Source: Candidatus Nitrosopumilus sp. (GTDB lineage: Archaea > Thermoproteota > Nitrososphaeria > Nitrososphaerales > Nitrosopumilaceae). From it: a stretch of 5,972 nt of DNA. Position 1 is the first letter of the stretch, and each line of letters begins with the position of its first letter. The translations under genes were made by a program, and so were the position numbers. The stretch covers positions 1 through 5,972 of the forward strand of contig JABMOR010000066.1 in assembly GCA_013203245.1 (NCBI GenBank), read 5' to 3'. The notes beneath the pieces are model-generated. The model searched no databases, was not told the origin of the DNA, and saw only the letters and a list, made by a program, of their open reading frames with translations. Of this stretch, positions 1 to 4,829 are shown in pieces.

Positions 1-1
1 A

Positions 2-226
2 GATATGGACAAGGTCTCTGACATTATTGCCACATTCATCAAAGAAGACAGAAAACGTGTAGAATCAGGAGAGATTAGCTCCCAAACAATTCCAAACCAC
101 ATCAAACCAATCAAAGTATTACTTGATGCAAATCGTGTACCCATTCACTGGAAGTCATTAAACAAATTATCCCCAAGAAAAGTTCAAGCCTTTTTGGGTT
201 CAGTTTTACATCTTTTTTATTCCTAA
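2..226 (+). pseudogene. Tyrosine recombinase/integrase, N-terminal fragment
   Basis: The frame is open to the left edge, so the true start lies outside the window; the first Met is at position 5. The visible part (about 74 residues) resembles the SAM-like core-binding domain of archaeal tyrosine recombinases: a charged helix (IKEDRKRVESGEIS), then a segment of the type T-I-x-N-x-I-K-P-I-K-x-x-x-x-x-N-x-x-x-x-W. In thaumarchaeal integrases this segment is followed by a PR-rich linker and the catalytic domain with its R, H and Y residues. Here the linker-like SPRKVQ is followed by about a dozen unrelated residues and a stop, and I find no continuation in other frames downstream to position 313. 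Seen: the short terminated frame. Known: the domain pattern, from memory. Inferred: the remnant of an integrase or of an integrated element. A small stand-alone DNA-binding protein is an alternative. Confidence 0.5.
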
Positions 227-279
227 ACAAGTAGTTAGGCCTCTAAAGATTCATTCAAAACCTATCTCAAAACCAGAAA

Positions 280-286
280 TTTATAC
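280..286 (+). promoter_or_regulatory. TATA-like box for the OsmC-family gene
   Basis: TTTATAC lies about 28-34 nt before the ATG at 314 and about 25 nt before the TTG at 308. This predicts a transcript with little or no leader. It is the clearest TATA-like element between the integrase fragment and the OsmC gene. Confidence 0.5.
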
Positions 287-313
287 AACAGTTGAATTCA
301 TGATATTTTGAAT

Positions 314-841
314 ATGACAAAAATCAATAATGTTGATCTTGACAAAGTTTCTAATACTGTAGCAAAGGGAAAAGAAGACAAAAACACACTAAAAAAACCA
401 GTCAAACTACAAGGCGAATGGAATTTAGATCCAAATTCAGAATACCAATTTAAAACAGAACTATCTTTTGAAAAAGGAAGTAAGGTAATTGAAATAGATT
501 CTCCATCATTTCTGGGTGGTAACGGTAACAGATTGGGCCCCATGGCTTACTGTATTGCAGGAATCACATCTTGTTTCATTGGTACATTTGTAGGAATTGC
601 TGCACAACAAGGAGTGAAATTAACGAAATTAAAAGTAAATACGGAATGTAACATCAATTTTGCAAAATCCTTTGACTTATCTGATGAACCAATCACTGAG
701 GGAATTAATTTTCAAATAGATGCACAAAGTGAAAATGCTGATAATCAAAAACTACAAGAGATACTAGGGATGGCTGAGGAACGTTGTCCAGCTATGTATA
801 GCATGTCACATAAAATTGACGTTAATGCAAAGATAGTATAA
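314..841 (+). CDS. OsmC/Ohr-family thiol-dependent peroxidase-like protein
   Basis: A 175-residue soluble protein of the OsmC/Ohr fold. Family members reduce organic peroxides with a pair of cysteines, and some have other thiol or persulfide roles. Seen: a central hydrophobic helix with Cys80 and Cys87 (GPMAYCIAGITSCF), matching the family's buried helix in which the cysteine of the x-x-S-C-F position is the reactive one. The second conserved site is EERCPAMYSM, with Cys158. A charged extension of about 30 residues precedes the first beta strands and makes the protein longer than the usual ~140 residues. Cys80 and Cys112 are additional. I chose the ATG at 314; a TTG at 308 in the same frame would add two residues. 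The TATA-like box at 280-286 suits either. A broken Cys-rich mini-gene begins 16 nt after the stop and could have been co-transcribed. The family call is firm; the substrate is unknown. Confidence 0.85.
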   Translation: MTKINNVDLDKVSNTVAKGKEDKNTLKKPVKLQGEWNLDPNSEYQFKTELSFEKGSKVIEIDSPSFLGGNGNRLGPMAYCIAGITSCFIGTFVGIAAQQGVKLTKLKVNTECNINFAKSFDLSDEPITEGINFQIDAQSENADNQKLQEILGMAEERCPAMYSMSHKIDVNAKIV

Positions 842-857
842 TTCACTTTTCAAGATA

Positions 858-962
858 ATGAAGAAAAAACAATTTTGTGGCTAATGTCCTGAAGATACTT
901 GTCTGTTAGATTGTAAAATTTGTAATCCAAAGTTGAATAAAGACAGTAAATGCAAGTGTTAA
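858..962 (+). pseudogene. Cysteine-rich mini-protein gene interrupted by an in-frame TAA
   Basis: Starting at ATG 858 this frame reads MKKKQFCG, then TAA (882-884), then CPEDTCLLDCKICNPK and a tail ending SKCKC before a second TAA at 960-962. Without the internal stop it would be a protein of about 34 residues with seven cysteines, spaced C-x-[stop]-C-x4-C-x3-C-x2-C-x9-C-x-C. That density is far above what AT-rich non-coding sequence would normally give and looks like a small zinc- or thiol-binding protein. One base change (for example AAA to TAA) would explain the interruption. TAA is not a known selenocysteine or pyrrolysine codon, so recoding is unlikely. The gene follows the OsmC gene by 16 nt on the same strand, which suggests a former two-gene unit. 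I do not recognise the family. A sequencing error is the main alternative. Confidence 0.45.
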
Positions 963-969
963 CTACAGA

Positions 970-976
970 TTTTTTT
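970..976 (+). terminator. T-tract, possible archaeal terminator
   Basis: A run of seven T lies 8 nt after the stop of the Cys-rich mini-gene. Archaeal RNA polymerase often terminates at such U-tracts without a hairpin. This one would end an OsmC/mini-gene transcript. I see no strong stem before it. Confidence 0.35.
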
Positions 977-1034
977 GACCCTCTGCGTCTCATTTTATCC
1001 CCAATTTGGTAGGTGAATCCCCGTGGGCCCATTT

Positions 1035-1280
1035 TTATCCTATTTTACAGCAGCTTTTACTTTGTAGTCCTCTTGCAATCCACCAAATTGAAAAAATTAA
1101 AACTCCTACTGAAATGAATTTCAATTCCAATCCCTGCATTGGAAACAATGACAATCCACCAACTGCGCCTAAAATTACTGCTAGAGGTACAGTGCATGCT
1201 GGACAACCTGGAGTGAATACTGCAAATGCTCCACCTAATATGGCTGACGAATTTGTTTTTACAGAATTCATCATCTTCAT
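1035..1280 (-). CDS. Small membrane protein with CPAC motif (3' half of a broken gene)
   Basis: An open frame of 81 residues starting at ATG 1280. Residues about 12-47 form a glycine- and alanine-rich hydrophobic stretch containing FTPGCPACTVPLAVILGAVGG; residues about 53-70 form a second helix (FISVGVLIFSIWWIARG). The C-terminus ends SKSCCKIG, so a CPxC pair inside the membrane region and a terminal CC pair are present. CPxC motifs in membrane helices occur in metal transporters and thiol-disulfide proteins, but I do not assign a function. The ATG sits among several Met and Lys codons and looks like an internal position. The same frame continues upstream, through one stop at 1347-1349, into another hydrophobic segment, so this is probably the C-terminal half of a four-helix protein of about 160 residues (see 1281-1523). 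It may still be translated alone from 1280. I recall similar intact thaumarchaeal proteins only vaguely. Confidence 0.5.
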   Translation of the reverse strand: MKMMNSVKTNSSAILGGAFAVFTPGCPACTVPLAVILGAVGGLSLFPMQGLELKFISVGVLIFSIWWIARGLQSKSCCKIG

Positions 1281-1523
1281 TCTCTTTATCTTAAATGCAT
1301 CATTGCAAAATTGATTCCAGCCAGTGCTGAAATTCCTATTGTTAATTCAACTGATGCTATAATGTAATATGGCATTATCTCCATTGGTGTTCAAGTGAGA
1401 TGGTAGCATTGACATTGTCAAAAAGTAATAGATTATTCCCAACCCTGTACCACTAATTATTGCAATGGCGGCATATCTTTTTGTTGTTAATACATTTGAA
1501 ATTAATTGTAATTTACTTACCAA
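1281..1523 (-). pseudogene. Frameshifted 5' half of the CPAC membrane protein gene
   Basis: Read on the minus strand, the frame from TTG 1523 gives VSKLQLISNVLTTKRYAA, a hydrophobic helix (IAIISGTGLGIIYYFL) and MSMLPSHLNTNGDNAI, then hits TGA at 1347-1349. The frame shifted by one base gives a second helix (YYIIASVELTIGISALAG then INFAMMHL) and stops at 1286-1288. The first frame then resumes as KIKRMKMM directly into the CPAC part. The shifts are placed at a short AT repeat (about 1365-1372) and an A/T run (about 1289-1295). Restoring one AT and one A there makes a single continuous reading frame with four membrane helices. Frame switches that each restore a helix argue strongly for one ancestral gene. 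The start is uncertain: TTG 1523 lies about 27 nt after a TATA-like box, while an ATG at 1533 reads only MNLLGK before a stop. Decay or sequencing indels are both possible. Confidence 0.5.
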
Positions 1524-1545
1524 GTAGGTTCATTTACAATTCATC

Positions 1546-1554
1546 ATATTTTAA
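1546..1554 (-). promoter_or_regulatory. TATA-like box for the broken membrane-protein gene
   Basis: On the minus strand this reads TTAAAATAT, centred about 27 nt before the TTG at 1523, as expected for a leaderless transcript. It supports 1523 as the original 5' end of the gene. Confidence 0.35.
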
Positions 1555-1557
1555 CTA

Positions 1558-1574
1558 TCTTTGATTACCAAAGA
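1558..1574. repeat. Perfect inverted repeat, operator candidate
   Basis: TCTTTG and CAAAGA flank a 5-nt spacer (ATTAC). The repeat lies between two divergent genes: 3 nt upstream of the TATA-like box of the minus-strand gene and about 30 nt before the ATG at 1604. The geometry suits a dimeric regulator controlling one or both genes, but a 6-bp arm in AT-rich DNA can arise by chance. Confidence 0.3.
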
Positions 1575-1603
1575 CTATTAGCCATAAATGACTCTTGAAA
1601 ATT

Positions 1604-1855
1604 ATGACTGATTTTTCATCTGAAGAAAAAACTATTCTTGTTCAATATGGGATAAAAAAATATGAAAATGAATCAATTGTGAATGAAAAACTAAAGGCAA
1701 TTCTAACTGAAAAAGATATTCAAAGAAATATTGATACTCTGATTGGTACTCAGCGCGTTAGACGTATTGGACCTGAAATTCTTCAAAATAATGAAAGCCA
1801 CACTGAATTGCCAGATCTTCCAGAAAATCTAAAATCCATTATTGATACTCTTTAG
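1604..1855 (+). CDS. Small hypothetical protein
   Basis: An 83-residue soluble, charged protein that I do not recognise. It is mostly helical by composition: SSEEKTILVQYGIKKYENES, then a Lys/Glu-rich stretch (NEKLKAILTEKDIQRNID), then the basic TQRVRRIGPEIL and an acidic, proline-containing tail (ELPDLPENLKSIIDTL). There is no signal peptide, membrane helix or cysteine. I chose ATG 1604; an in-frame TTG at 1595 would add three residues. No strong TATA box or Shine-Dalgarno is visible before it, so the start is not certain. It is divergent from the broken membrane-protein gene and precedes the exported-protein gene by 40 nt, which has its own likely promoter. The frame looks real because of its length in AT-rich DNA and its coherent composition, but no function can be given. 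Confidence 0.55.
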   Translation: MTDFSSEEKTILVQYGIKKYENESIVNEKLKAILTEKDIQRNIDTLIGTQRVRRIGPEILQNNESHTELPDLPENLKSIIDTL

Positions 1856-1866
1856 ATGAAGAATTC

Positions 1867-1872
1867 TTAAAT
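1867..1872 (+). promoter_or_regulatory. TATA-like box for the exported-protein gene
   Basis: TTAAAT, centred about 26-27 nt before ATG 1896, is the spacing expected for a transcript starting at or next to the start codon. No Shine-Dalgarno is seen before this gene, in agreement. Confidence 0.4.
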
Positions 1873-1895
1873 TACTGCTATTCTCTGATTCAGAT

Positions 1896-2348
1896 ATGAA
1901 CAAGCTTGTTTTATTTTCAAGTCTTTTGATTTTGACTTTTCTTTTGACATTTTCTGTAGATTCTGCATTTGCACATCCTCATTCCGGTCAGATACTAGTT
2001 AATGGTCATACACATGAACCTCAAACTGAAATAATTTCATTAAATGGAATGATAGCCCTTGAAAAATCAACCATATTTTTCCATTCTTCTGAAGAAAATT
2101 CCTTACCATGGGCATTTGTTGAAGGAAATATTGTAAATCATGTTGAAGGTTATCCGGTAATAATTCAAATTTTTAAAAATAATGATGCAGTACATTTTGC
2201 TCAGACAAATGTAGAAGAAGATGGTGACTATGAGTACAAGTTTCGAGTTTTAAATTCTGATGGTGATAATACAACTAAAATCTTTGATGGGGATTATTTG
2301 GTAAAAATCTTCAAAGTTGTATATCTGAATCAAGAAAGTGTAATTTAG
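1896..2348 (+). CDS. Exported beta-rich protein with His-rich mature N-terminus
   Basis: A 150-residue protein with a classical signal peptide: MNK, a hydrophobic core (residues 4-20), then VDSAFA with likely cleavage after Ala26. The mature chain would begin HPHSGQ and carry four histidines within 14 residues (27, 29, 38, 40), a possible metal-binding region. Residues about 76-143 (GNIVNHVEGYPVIIQIFKN onward to FDGDYLVKIFKVVY) match a pattern common in thaumarchaeal secreted and surface proteins: G-x-I, then P-V-x-I-x-I, a DGxY/F turn and a final Y-x-V-K strand, suggesting a small Ig-like beta-sandwich. No C-terminal membrane anchor or sorting signal is visible, so it should be free outside the membrane. 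It ends tail-to-tail with the radical SAM gene, overlapping by 4 nt. The export call is firm; the function is unknown. Metal binding is inference. Confidence 0.75.
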   Translation: MNKLVLFSSLLILTFLLTFSVDSAFAHPHSGQILVNGHTHEPQTEIISLNGMIALEKSTIFFHSSEENSLPWAFVEGNIVNHVEGYPVIIQIFKNNDAVHFAQTNVEEDGDYEYKFRVLNSDGDNTTKIFDGDYLVKIFKVVYLNQESVI

Positions 2349-3226
2349 AATCCTCTTAGTCCTTCTGGACGTACCATTTCTGGATGTTGTTTCATCCATT
2401 CAACTTTCTCTAGCATCTCTTGTTTGTTTTGAGGGAAAGTTCCCTTTACAGTATATGCATTAGAACCATGATTTACTCTAAACACAATTTCTTCTTTTGT
2501 TTCAATTTGATTAATCAAATCATAGAGTTCTTCTAATGATTCATCATCACTGATTTTAACAAATTCACCTTCATACTTGTCTATGAATTCTTGTTTAATC
2601 CCATTTTCTAGATAGAGTGTTAAAGCGCCAACATAATGAGGCGAACATGCACTAATCACTTCTGCAGTTCCTTTGATGTGCTCTTTTGAATATTTTTTTC
2701 CTCCTAATCCTAAAATCACCATACATGACATTACATATCCTGCATCTTTTGCCTTGTTTACTGATTTGATGATTGTTTTTGCAATTGCCCCCTTTGTTAC
2801 TTTTTTTAGAACAATATCTGAACCGCTTTCAATTCCTAGATAAAACATGTCTAGTCCTGCTTCATTCATTTTCTTTAGTTCTTCAGATGTTTTCTTTAGA
2901 ATATTCATAGGCATTGCATAACAAGAAATTCTTTCAATGTTTTGGAATTTTTCTCTAATGTATTTTATAATTTTAATTATGTATTCGGAATCAAGATTTA
3001 ATGCATCTCCATCTGCAAGAAATACTCGTCTAGTTTCAGGAAGATAACCTGCCATCATGTCAATTTCTGCCTTAACATCTTCCCATGATCTTTCAGAATA
3101 TTCTTTTGATCTATACATGTCACAAAATGAACATTCGTTAAATGAACAACCTAATGTTACTTGGAAAATTAATGATTTAGCTTCTGAAGGTGGTCTGTAT
3201 AGAGGTGCATCATAGTTTAACATCAT
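2345..3226 (-). CDS. Radical SAM protein (CX4CX2C type)
   Basis: A 293-residue cytoplasmic radical SAM enzyme. The 4Fe-4S cluster that binds S-adenosylmethionine is held by Cys27, Cys32 and Cys35 (GCSFNECSFCDMY), a CX4CX2C spacing instead of the usual CX3CX2C. The preceding RPPSEAKSLIFQVTLGC and following MYRSKEY match a widespread family of COG1032-like Fe-S oxidoreductases with GCSHNxCxFCxMY, which I recall from many bacteria and archaea and whose substrate is not established. Other radical SAM landmarks are FLADGDAL (residues 69-76, beta-2 region) and YLGIESG (129-135, SAM-binding strand). There is no second cluster motif and no B12 domain; the length is normal for this family. Either of two adjacent ATG codons (3226 or 3223) may start it. 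A TATA-like TATAAAAAA lies about 36 nt upstream, leaving a leader of about 10 nt. Confidence 0.85.
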   Translation of the reverse strand: MMLNYDAPLYRPPSEAKSLIFQVTLGCSFNECSFCDMYRSKEYSERSWEDVKAEIDMMAGYLPETRRVFLADGDALNLDSEYIIKIIKYIREKFQNIERISCYAMPMNILKKTSEELKKMNEAGLDMFYLGIESGSDIVLKKVTKGAIAKTIIKSVNKAKDAGYVMSCMVILGLGGKKYSKEHIKGTAEVISACSPHYVGALTLYLENGIKQEFIDKYEGEFVKISDDESLEELYDLINQIETKEEIVFRVNHGSNAYTVKGTFPQNKQEMLEKVEWMKQHPEMVRPEGLRGF

Positions 3227-3257
3227 TTTCTAGTTCATTCAAATTTGACTGATTATG

Positions 3258-3266
3258 TTTTTTATA
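3258..3266 (-). promoter_or_regulatory. TATA box for the radical SAM gene
   Basis: On the minus strand this reads TATAAAAAA, one of the best TATA-like sequences in the window. Its centre is about 36 nt from the ATG at 3226, so transcription would start near 3236 with a short leader. The region 3227-3329 is a divergent intergenic space shared with the wHTH gene; no second equally clear box is seen for that gene. Confidence 0.5.
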
Positions 3267-3329
3267 CTTTCTATTATCGTTCATCTCAGAATACCTTTTA
3301 GTAGTAAATTAGAAGAAATTTCATAACTT

Positions 3330-3632
3330 ATGGCCAACGATCCTGATGCAAAAAGACTACTGTGGTTTGTATTTGCAGGTTCGCGAGGAGGACTGAACAG
3401 ATTAAAAATAATTTCAAAATTAAAGGAAAATCCGTTTAACATCAATCAATTGGCAAAGGAATTGAGTCTTGATTACAAGGCTATTCAGCATCATATTCGA
3501 GTATTAGAAAAAAATAACATGATCAGTAAAGTTGGAGAAAAATATAATGTGAACTATTTTATCTCAACTTTTCTTGAAGTCAATATGGGGATATTTGAAG
3601 AAATTGAAGGAAAATTGGACAAAAGTAAATAA
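3330..3632 (+). CDS. Winged-helix (ArsR-like) transcriptional regulator
   Basis: A 100-residue DNA-binding protein. Residues about 15-80 form a winged helix: GLNRLKIISKL (helix 1), NINQLAKELSLDYKAIQHHI (residues 37-56, turn and recognition helix), RVLEKNNMISKVGEKYNVNYF (wing with strands). The QHHI-RVLE pattern is typical of archaeal ArsR-type wHTH proteins, which usually bind as dimers. No cysteine is present, so a metal-thiolate sensor of the classical ArsR kind is excluded; the C-terminal helix (FLEVNMGIFEEIEGKLDK) may be for dimerisation. The gene is divergent from the radical SAM gene and 24 nt upstream of a small membrane-protein gene with its own Shine-Dalgarno, so the latter two probably form an operon. 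The regulator may control its own operon and the divergent gene; this is inference. Confidence 0.8.
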   Translation: MANDPDAKRLLWFVFAGSRGGLNRLKIISKLKENPFNINQLAKELSLDYKAIQHHIRVLEKNNMISKVGEKYNVNYFISTFLEVNMGIFEEIEGKLDKSK

Positions 3633-3640
3633 AAGCTCTA

Positions 3641-3646
3641 GAGGTG
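3641..3646 (+). promoter_or_regulatory. Shine-Dalgarno before the small membrane-protein gene
   Basis: GAGGTG, complementary to the anti-Shine-Dalgarno core of archaeal 16S rRNA, ends 10 nt before ATG 3657. It is the strongest such site in the window and is consistent with internal translation start in an operon, in contrast to the leaderless-looking genes nearby. Confidence 0.6.
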
Positions 3647-3656
3647 TTTTACACTA

Positions 3657-3941
3657 ATGGAATCTACTTCTCTAATACTGTCTATTGTTTCAATTGCAAA
3701 TATGGGCATACTTGGAATTATAATCTGTATATTTGGAAAAATATATGGAAAGACTAGAGCTCAGCTTCCATTAGGAATGATAGTAGTTGCAGGGATGTTA
3801 TTCTTACACAACGTAATTGGCGCATGGACTTATTTCTCCATGGAAATGATTTTCTCTAATGAAATATTTCCATATATGTTAGGAGTGGGAATTGCTGAAC
3901 TTGCAGGATTAATTATATTCCTAAAAATTACTTTGGACTAG
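3657..3941 (+). CDS. Three-helix membrane protein paired with the regulator
   Basis: A 94-residue integral membrane protein. Predicted helices are at residues about 5-27 (SLILSIVSIANMGILGIIIC), 37-60 (LPLGMIVVAGMLFLHNVIGA) and 72-91 (FPYMLGVGIAELAGLIIFL). A short basic loop (KIYGKTRAQ) joins helices 1 and 2 and probably faces the cytoplasm. No catalytic or metal motif is visible. Small three-helix proteins beside an ArsR-like gene are common in archaea (for example the haloarchaeal DUF7521-type proteins); I note the resemblance in layout and the basic loop but cannot confirm homology. The strong Shine-Dalgarno and the 24-nt gap support co-expression with the regulator, which could be controlled by or respond to this membrane partner. 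Confidence 0.7.
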   Translation: MESTSLILSIVSIANMGILGIIICIFGKIYGKTRAQLPLGMIVVAGMLFLHNVIGAWTYFSMEMIFSNEIFPYMLGVGIAELAGLIIFLKITLD

Positions 3942-3947
3942 TCTTAG

Positions 3948-3953
3948 TTTAAT
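3948..3953 (+). promoter_or_regulatory. TATA-like box for the four-helix membrane-protein gene
   Basis: TTTAAT, centred 26-27 nt before the GTG at 3977, matches leaderless spacing. It supports GTG as the start, because the overlapping ATG at 3975 is in a frame that stops after six codons. Confidence 0.4.
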
Positions 3954-3976
3954 TGTAACAAAAAATATTCTAAAAT

Positions 3977-4420
3977 GTGTTACAAGAATATCTAAAACTT
4001 AATAAAAATATTTTAATAGCATTTGCAGCGTCAATAATAATTTCAGCTATAATTGCCCAAGTTTTATCTGATCAAGCTGATTATCTAAACACTACATATA
4101 CAACAATTGCAGATTATGTAATTTATTTTTCAGTTTTTAGTAGTCTATTTTATTTAGATAGCAGAAAAAAATATCGTCTAGAATCTGGTGGGACTGATAC
4201 TGCAAAACTGAAACGGGATTTAAAAAAATTAATTACTTCATTAGGAATTGCTGAAGTAGTTTACACTGTAGTTAGATGGGCATTACAATATTATTTTCTA
4301 ACAATAAACTATGACCCCTATTTGGCATCAATTGTATCACAAGGAATCTCTACAATTATTTACATGATAGTGCTAAATCTTACTGTGAAGATAACAAGGT
4401 TGTATAAAGATGGGAATTAG
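3977..4420 (+). CDS. Four-helix membrane protein of unknown function
   Basis: A 147-residue membrane protein starting at GTG; a stop codon lies two codons upstream in frame, so no longer start exists. Likely helices: residues 11-30 (NILIAFAASIIISAIIAQVL), 42-60 (TTIADYVIYFSVFSSLFYL), 84-110 (KLITSLGIAEVVYTVVRW onward) and 114-138 (PYLASIVSQGISTIIYMIVL). Between helices 2 and 3 is a basic loop of about 25 residues (DSRKKYRLES...KLKRDLKK), so the N- and C-termini are probably cytoplasmic. The layout loosely recalls small four-helix families such as GtrA, but I see no diagnostic motif and assign no function. Its last 11 nt overlap the start of the RNase HI gene, indicating co-transcription and probably coupled translation. 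Confidence 0.7.
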   Translation: MLQEYLKLNKNILIAFAASIIISAIIAQVLSDQADYLNTTYTTIADYVIYFSVFSSLFYLDSRKKYRLESGGTDTAKLKRDLKKLITSLGIAEVVYTVVRWALQYYFLTINYDPYLASIVSQGISTIIYMIVLNLTVKITRLYKDGN

Positions 4421-4766
4421 TATTTACGTTGATGGTTCTGGTGGAACTAATAGTGGATTCGGCTATTTTGTAAAAGAGACTGGAGAATCATTTTATGAAA
4501 AAAAACCTGAACTTACAAACAATCAGGCTGAATATCTGGCAATAATTTCTGCATTAAACAAATATGTTGATTCTAATGAAGAAATTACAATTTACAGCGA
4601 TTCTAAGAATACTGTAAACCAACTAAACCATGAATTTGCAATAAATAATGAAGAATTAAGAAATCTGGCTCGAGAAGCATGGGGGATCATTGGGAAATTT
4701 TCTAATTTATCTATTGTTTGGGTTCCTAGGAAAGAGAATTTAGCAGGAAAAATGCTGGGAAGCTAA
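4410..4766 (+). CDS. rnhA: Ribonuclease HI, short archaeal type
   Basis: A 118-residue cytoplasmic protein of the RNase H fold, which cuts the RNA strand of RNA-DNA hybrids using two metal ions. Catalytic carboxylates visible in order: Asp8 in IYVDGSGG, Glu41 in NNQAEYLA, and Asp64 in IYSDSK. The C-terminal signature is VWVPRKENLAGKMLGS: the WVPR-x-E-N part is typical, but Gly113 lies where the fourth metal-binding Asp is expected (N-x-A-D). Length is short, as for archaeal and some bacterial RNase HI forms, with no hybrid-binding N-terminal domain and no basic protrusion. The start ATG lies inside the end of the membrane-protein gene, with AAGGT 9 nt upstream as a weak Shine-Dalgarno. The family call is firm. 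Whether the missing Asp lowers activity or is compensated cannot be seen here. Confidence 0.85.
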   Translation: MGISIYVDGSGGTNSGFGYFVKETGESFYEKKPELTNNQAEYLAIISALNKYVDSNEEITIYSDSKNTVNQLNHEFAINNEELRNLAREAWGIIGKFSNLSIVWVPRKENLAGKMLGS

Positions 4767-4797
4767 AAACAAGAGATCAGAAATTTTCGAGAATAAC

Positions 4798-4806
4798 TTT
4801 ATTATA
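4798..4806 (+). promoter_or_regulatory. TATA box for the acyl-CoA ligase gene
   Basis: TTTATTATA is centred about 27-28 nt before ATG 4830. No Shine-Dalgarno is present, so the transcript is probably leaderless. The 63-nt gap after the RNase HI gene therefore carries an independent promoter. Confidence 0.55.
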
Positions 4807-4829
4807 CAAAATCTCAGATCCAACTTAAC

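Noticed and set aside
178..194. T-arm-like hairpin: AAAAG, loop TTCAAGC, CTTTT
   Set aside because: It resembles a tRNA T-arm and could hint at an integrase att site. However, the stem is unusually A-T rich for a tRNA, no anticodon or D arm can be folded upstream, and it lies inside the recombinase-like frame.
298..543. Minus-strand open frame of 81 codons
   Set aside because: It lies fully opposite the well-supported OsmC gene and has a Ser/Phe/Leu-rich antisense composition.
882..884. Stop-codon recoding (selenocysteine or pyrrolysine) in the Cys-rich gene
   Set aside because: The codon is TAA, not TGA or TAG, and no insertion-type hairpin is seen after it.
1025..1030. GGGCCC palindrome, also at 535-540
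   Set aside because: Two short GC palindromes in AT-rich DNA, one inside the OsmC coding region; there is no shared context to suggest a site.
850..1032. Minus-strand open frame of 60 codons
   Set aside because: No family signal. It lies opposite the Cys-rich mini-gene and a T-tract, and the Cys pattern on the plus strand is much stronger.
1006..1314. Plus-strand open frame of 102 codons
   Set aside because: It is the antisense shadow of the minus-strand CPAC membrane protein; its composition (Pro, Asn, Thr mix) is not protein-like for this genome.
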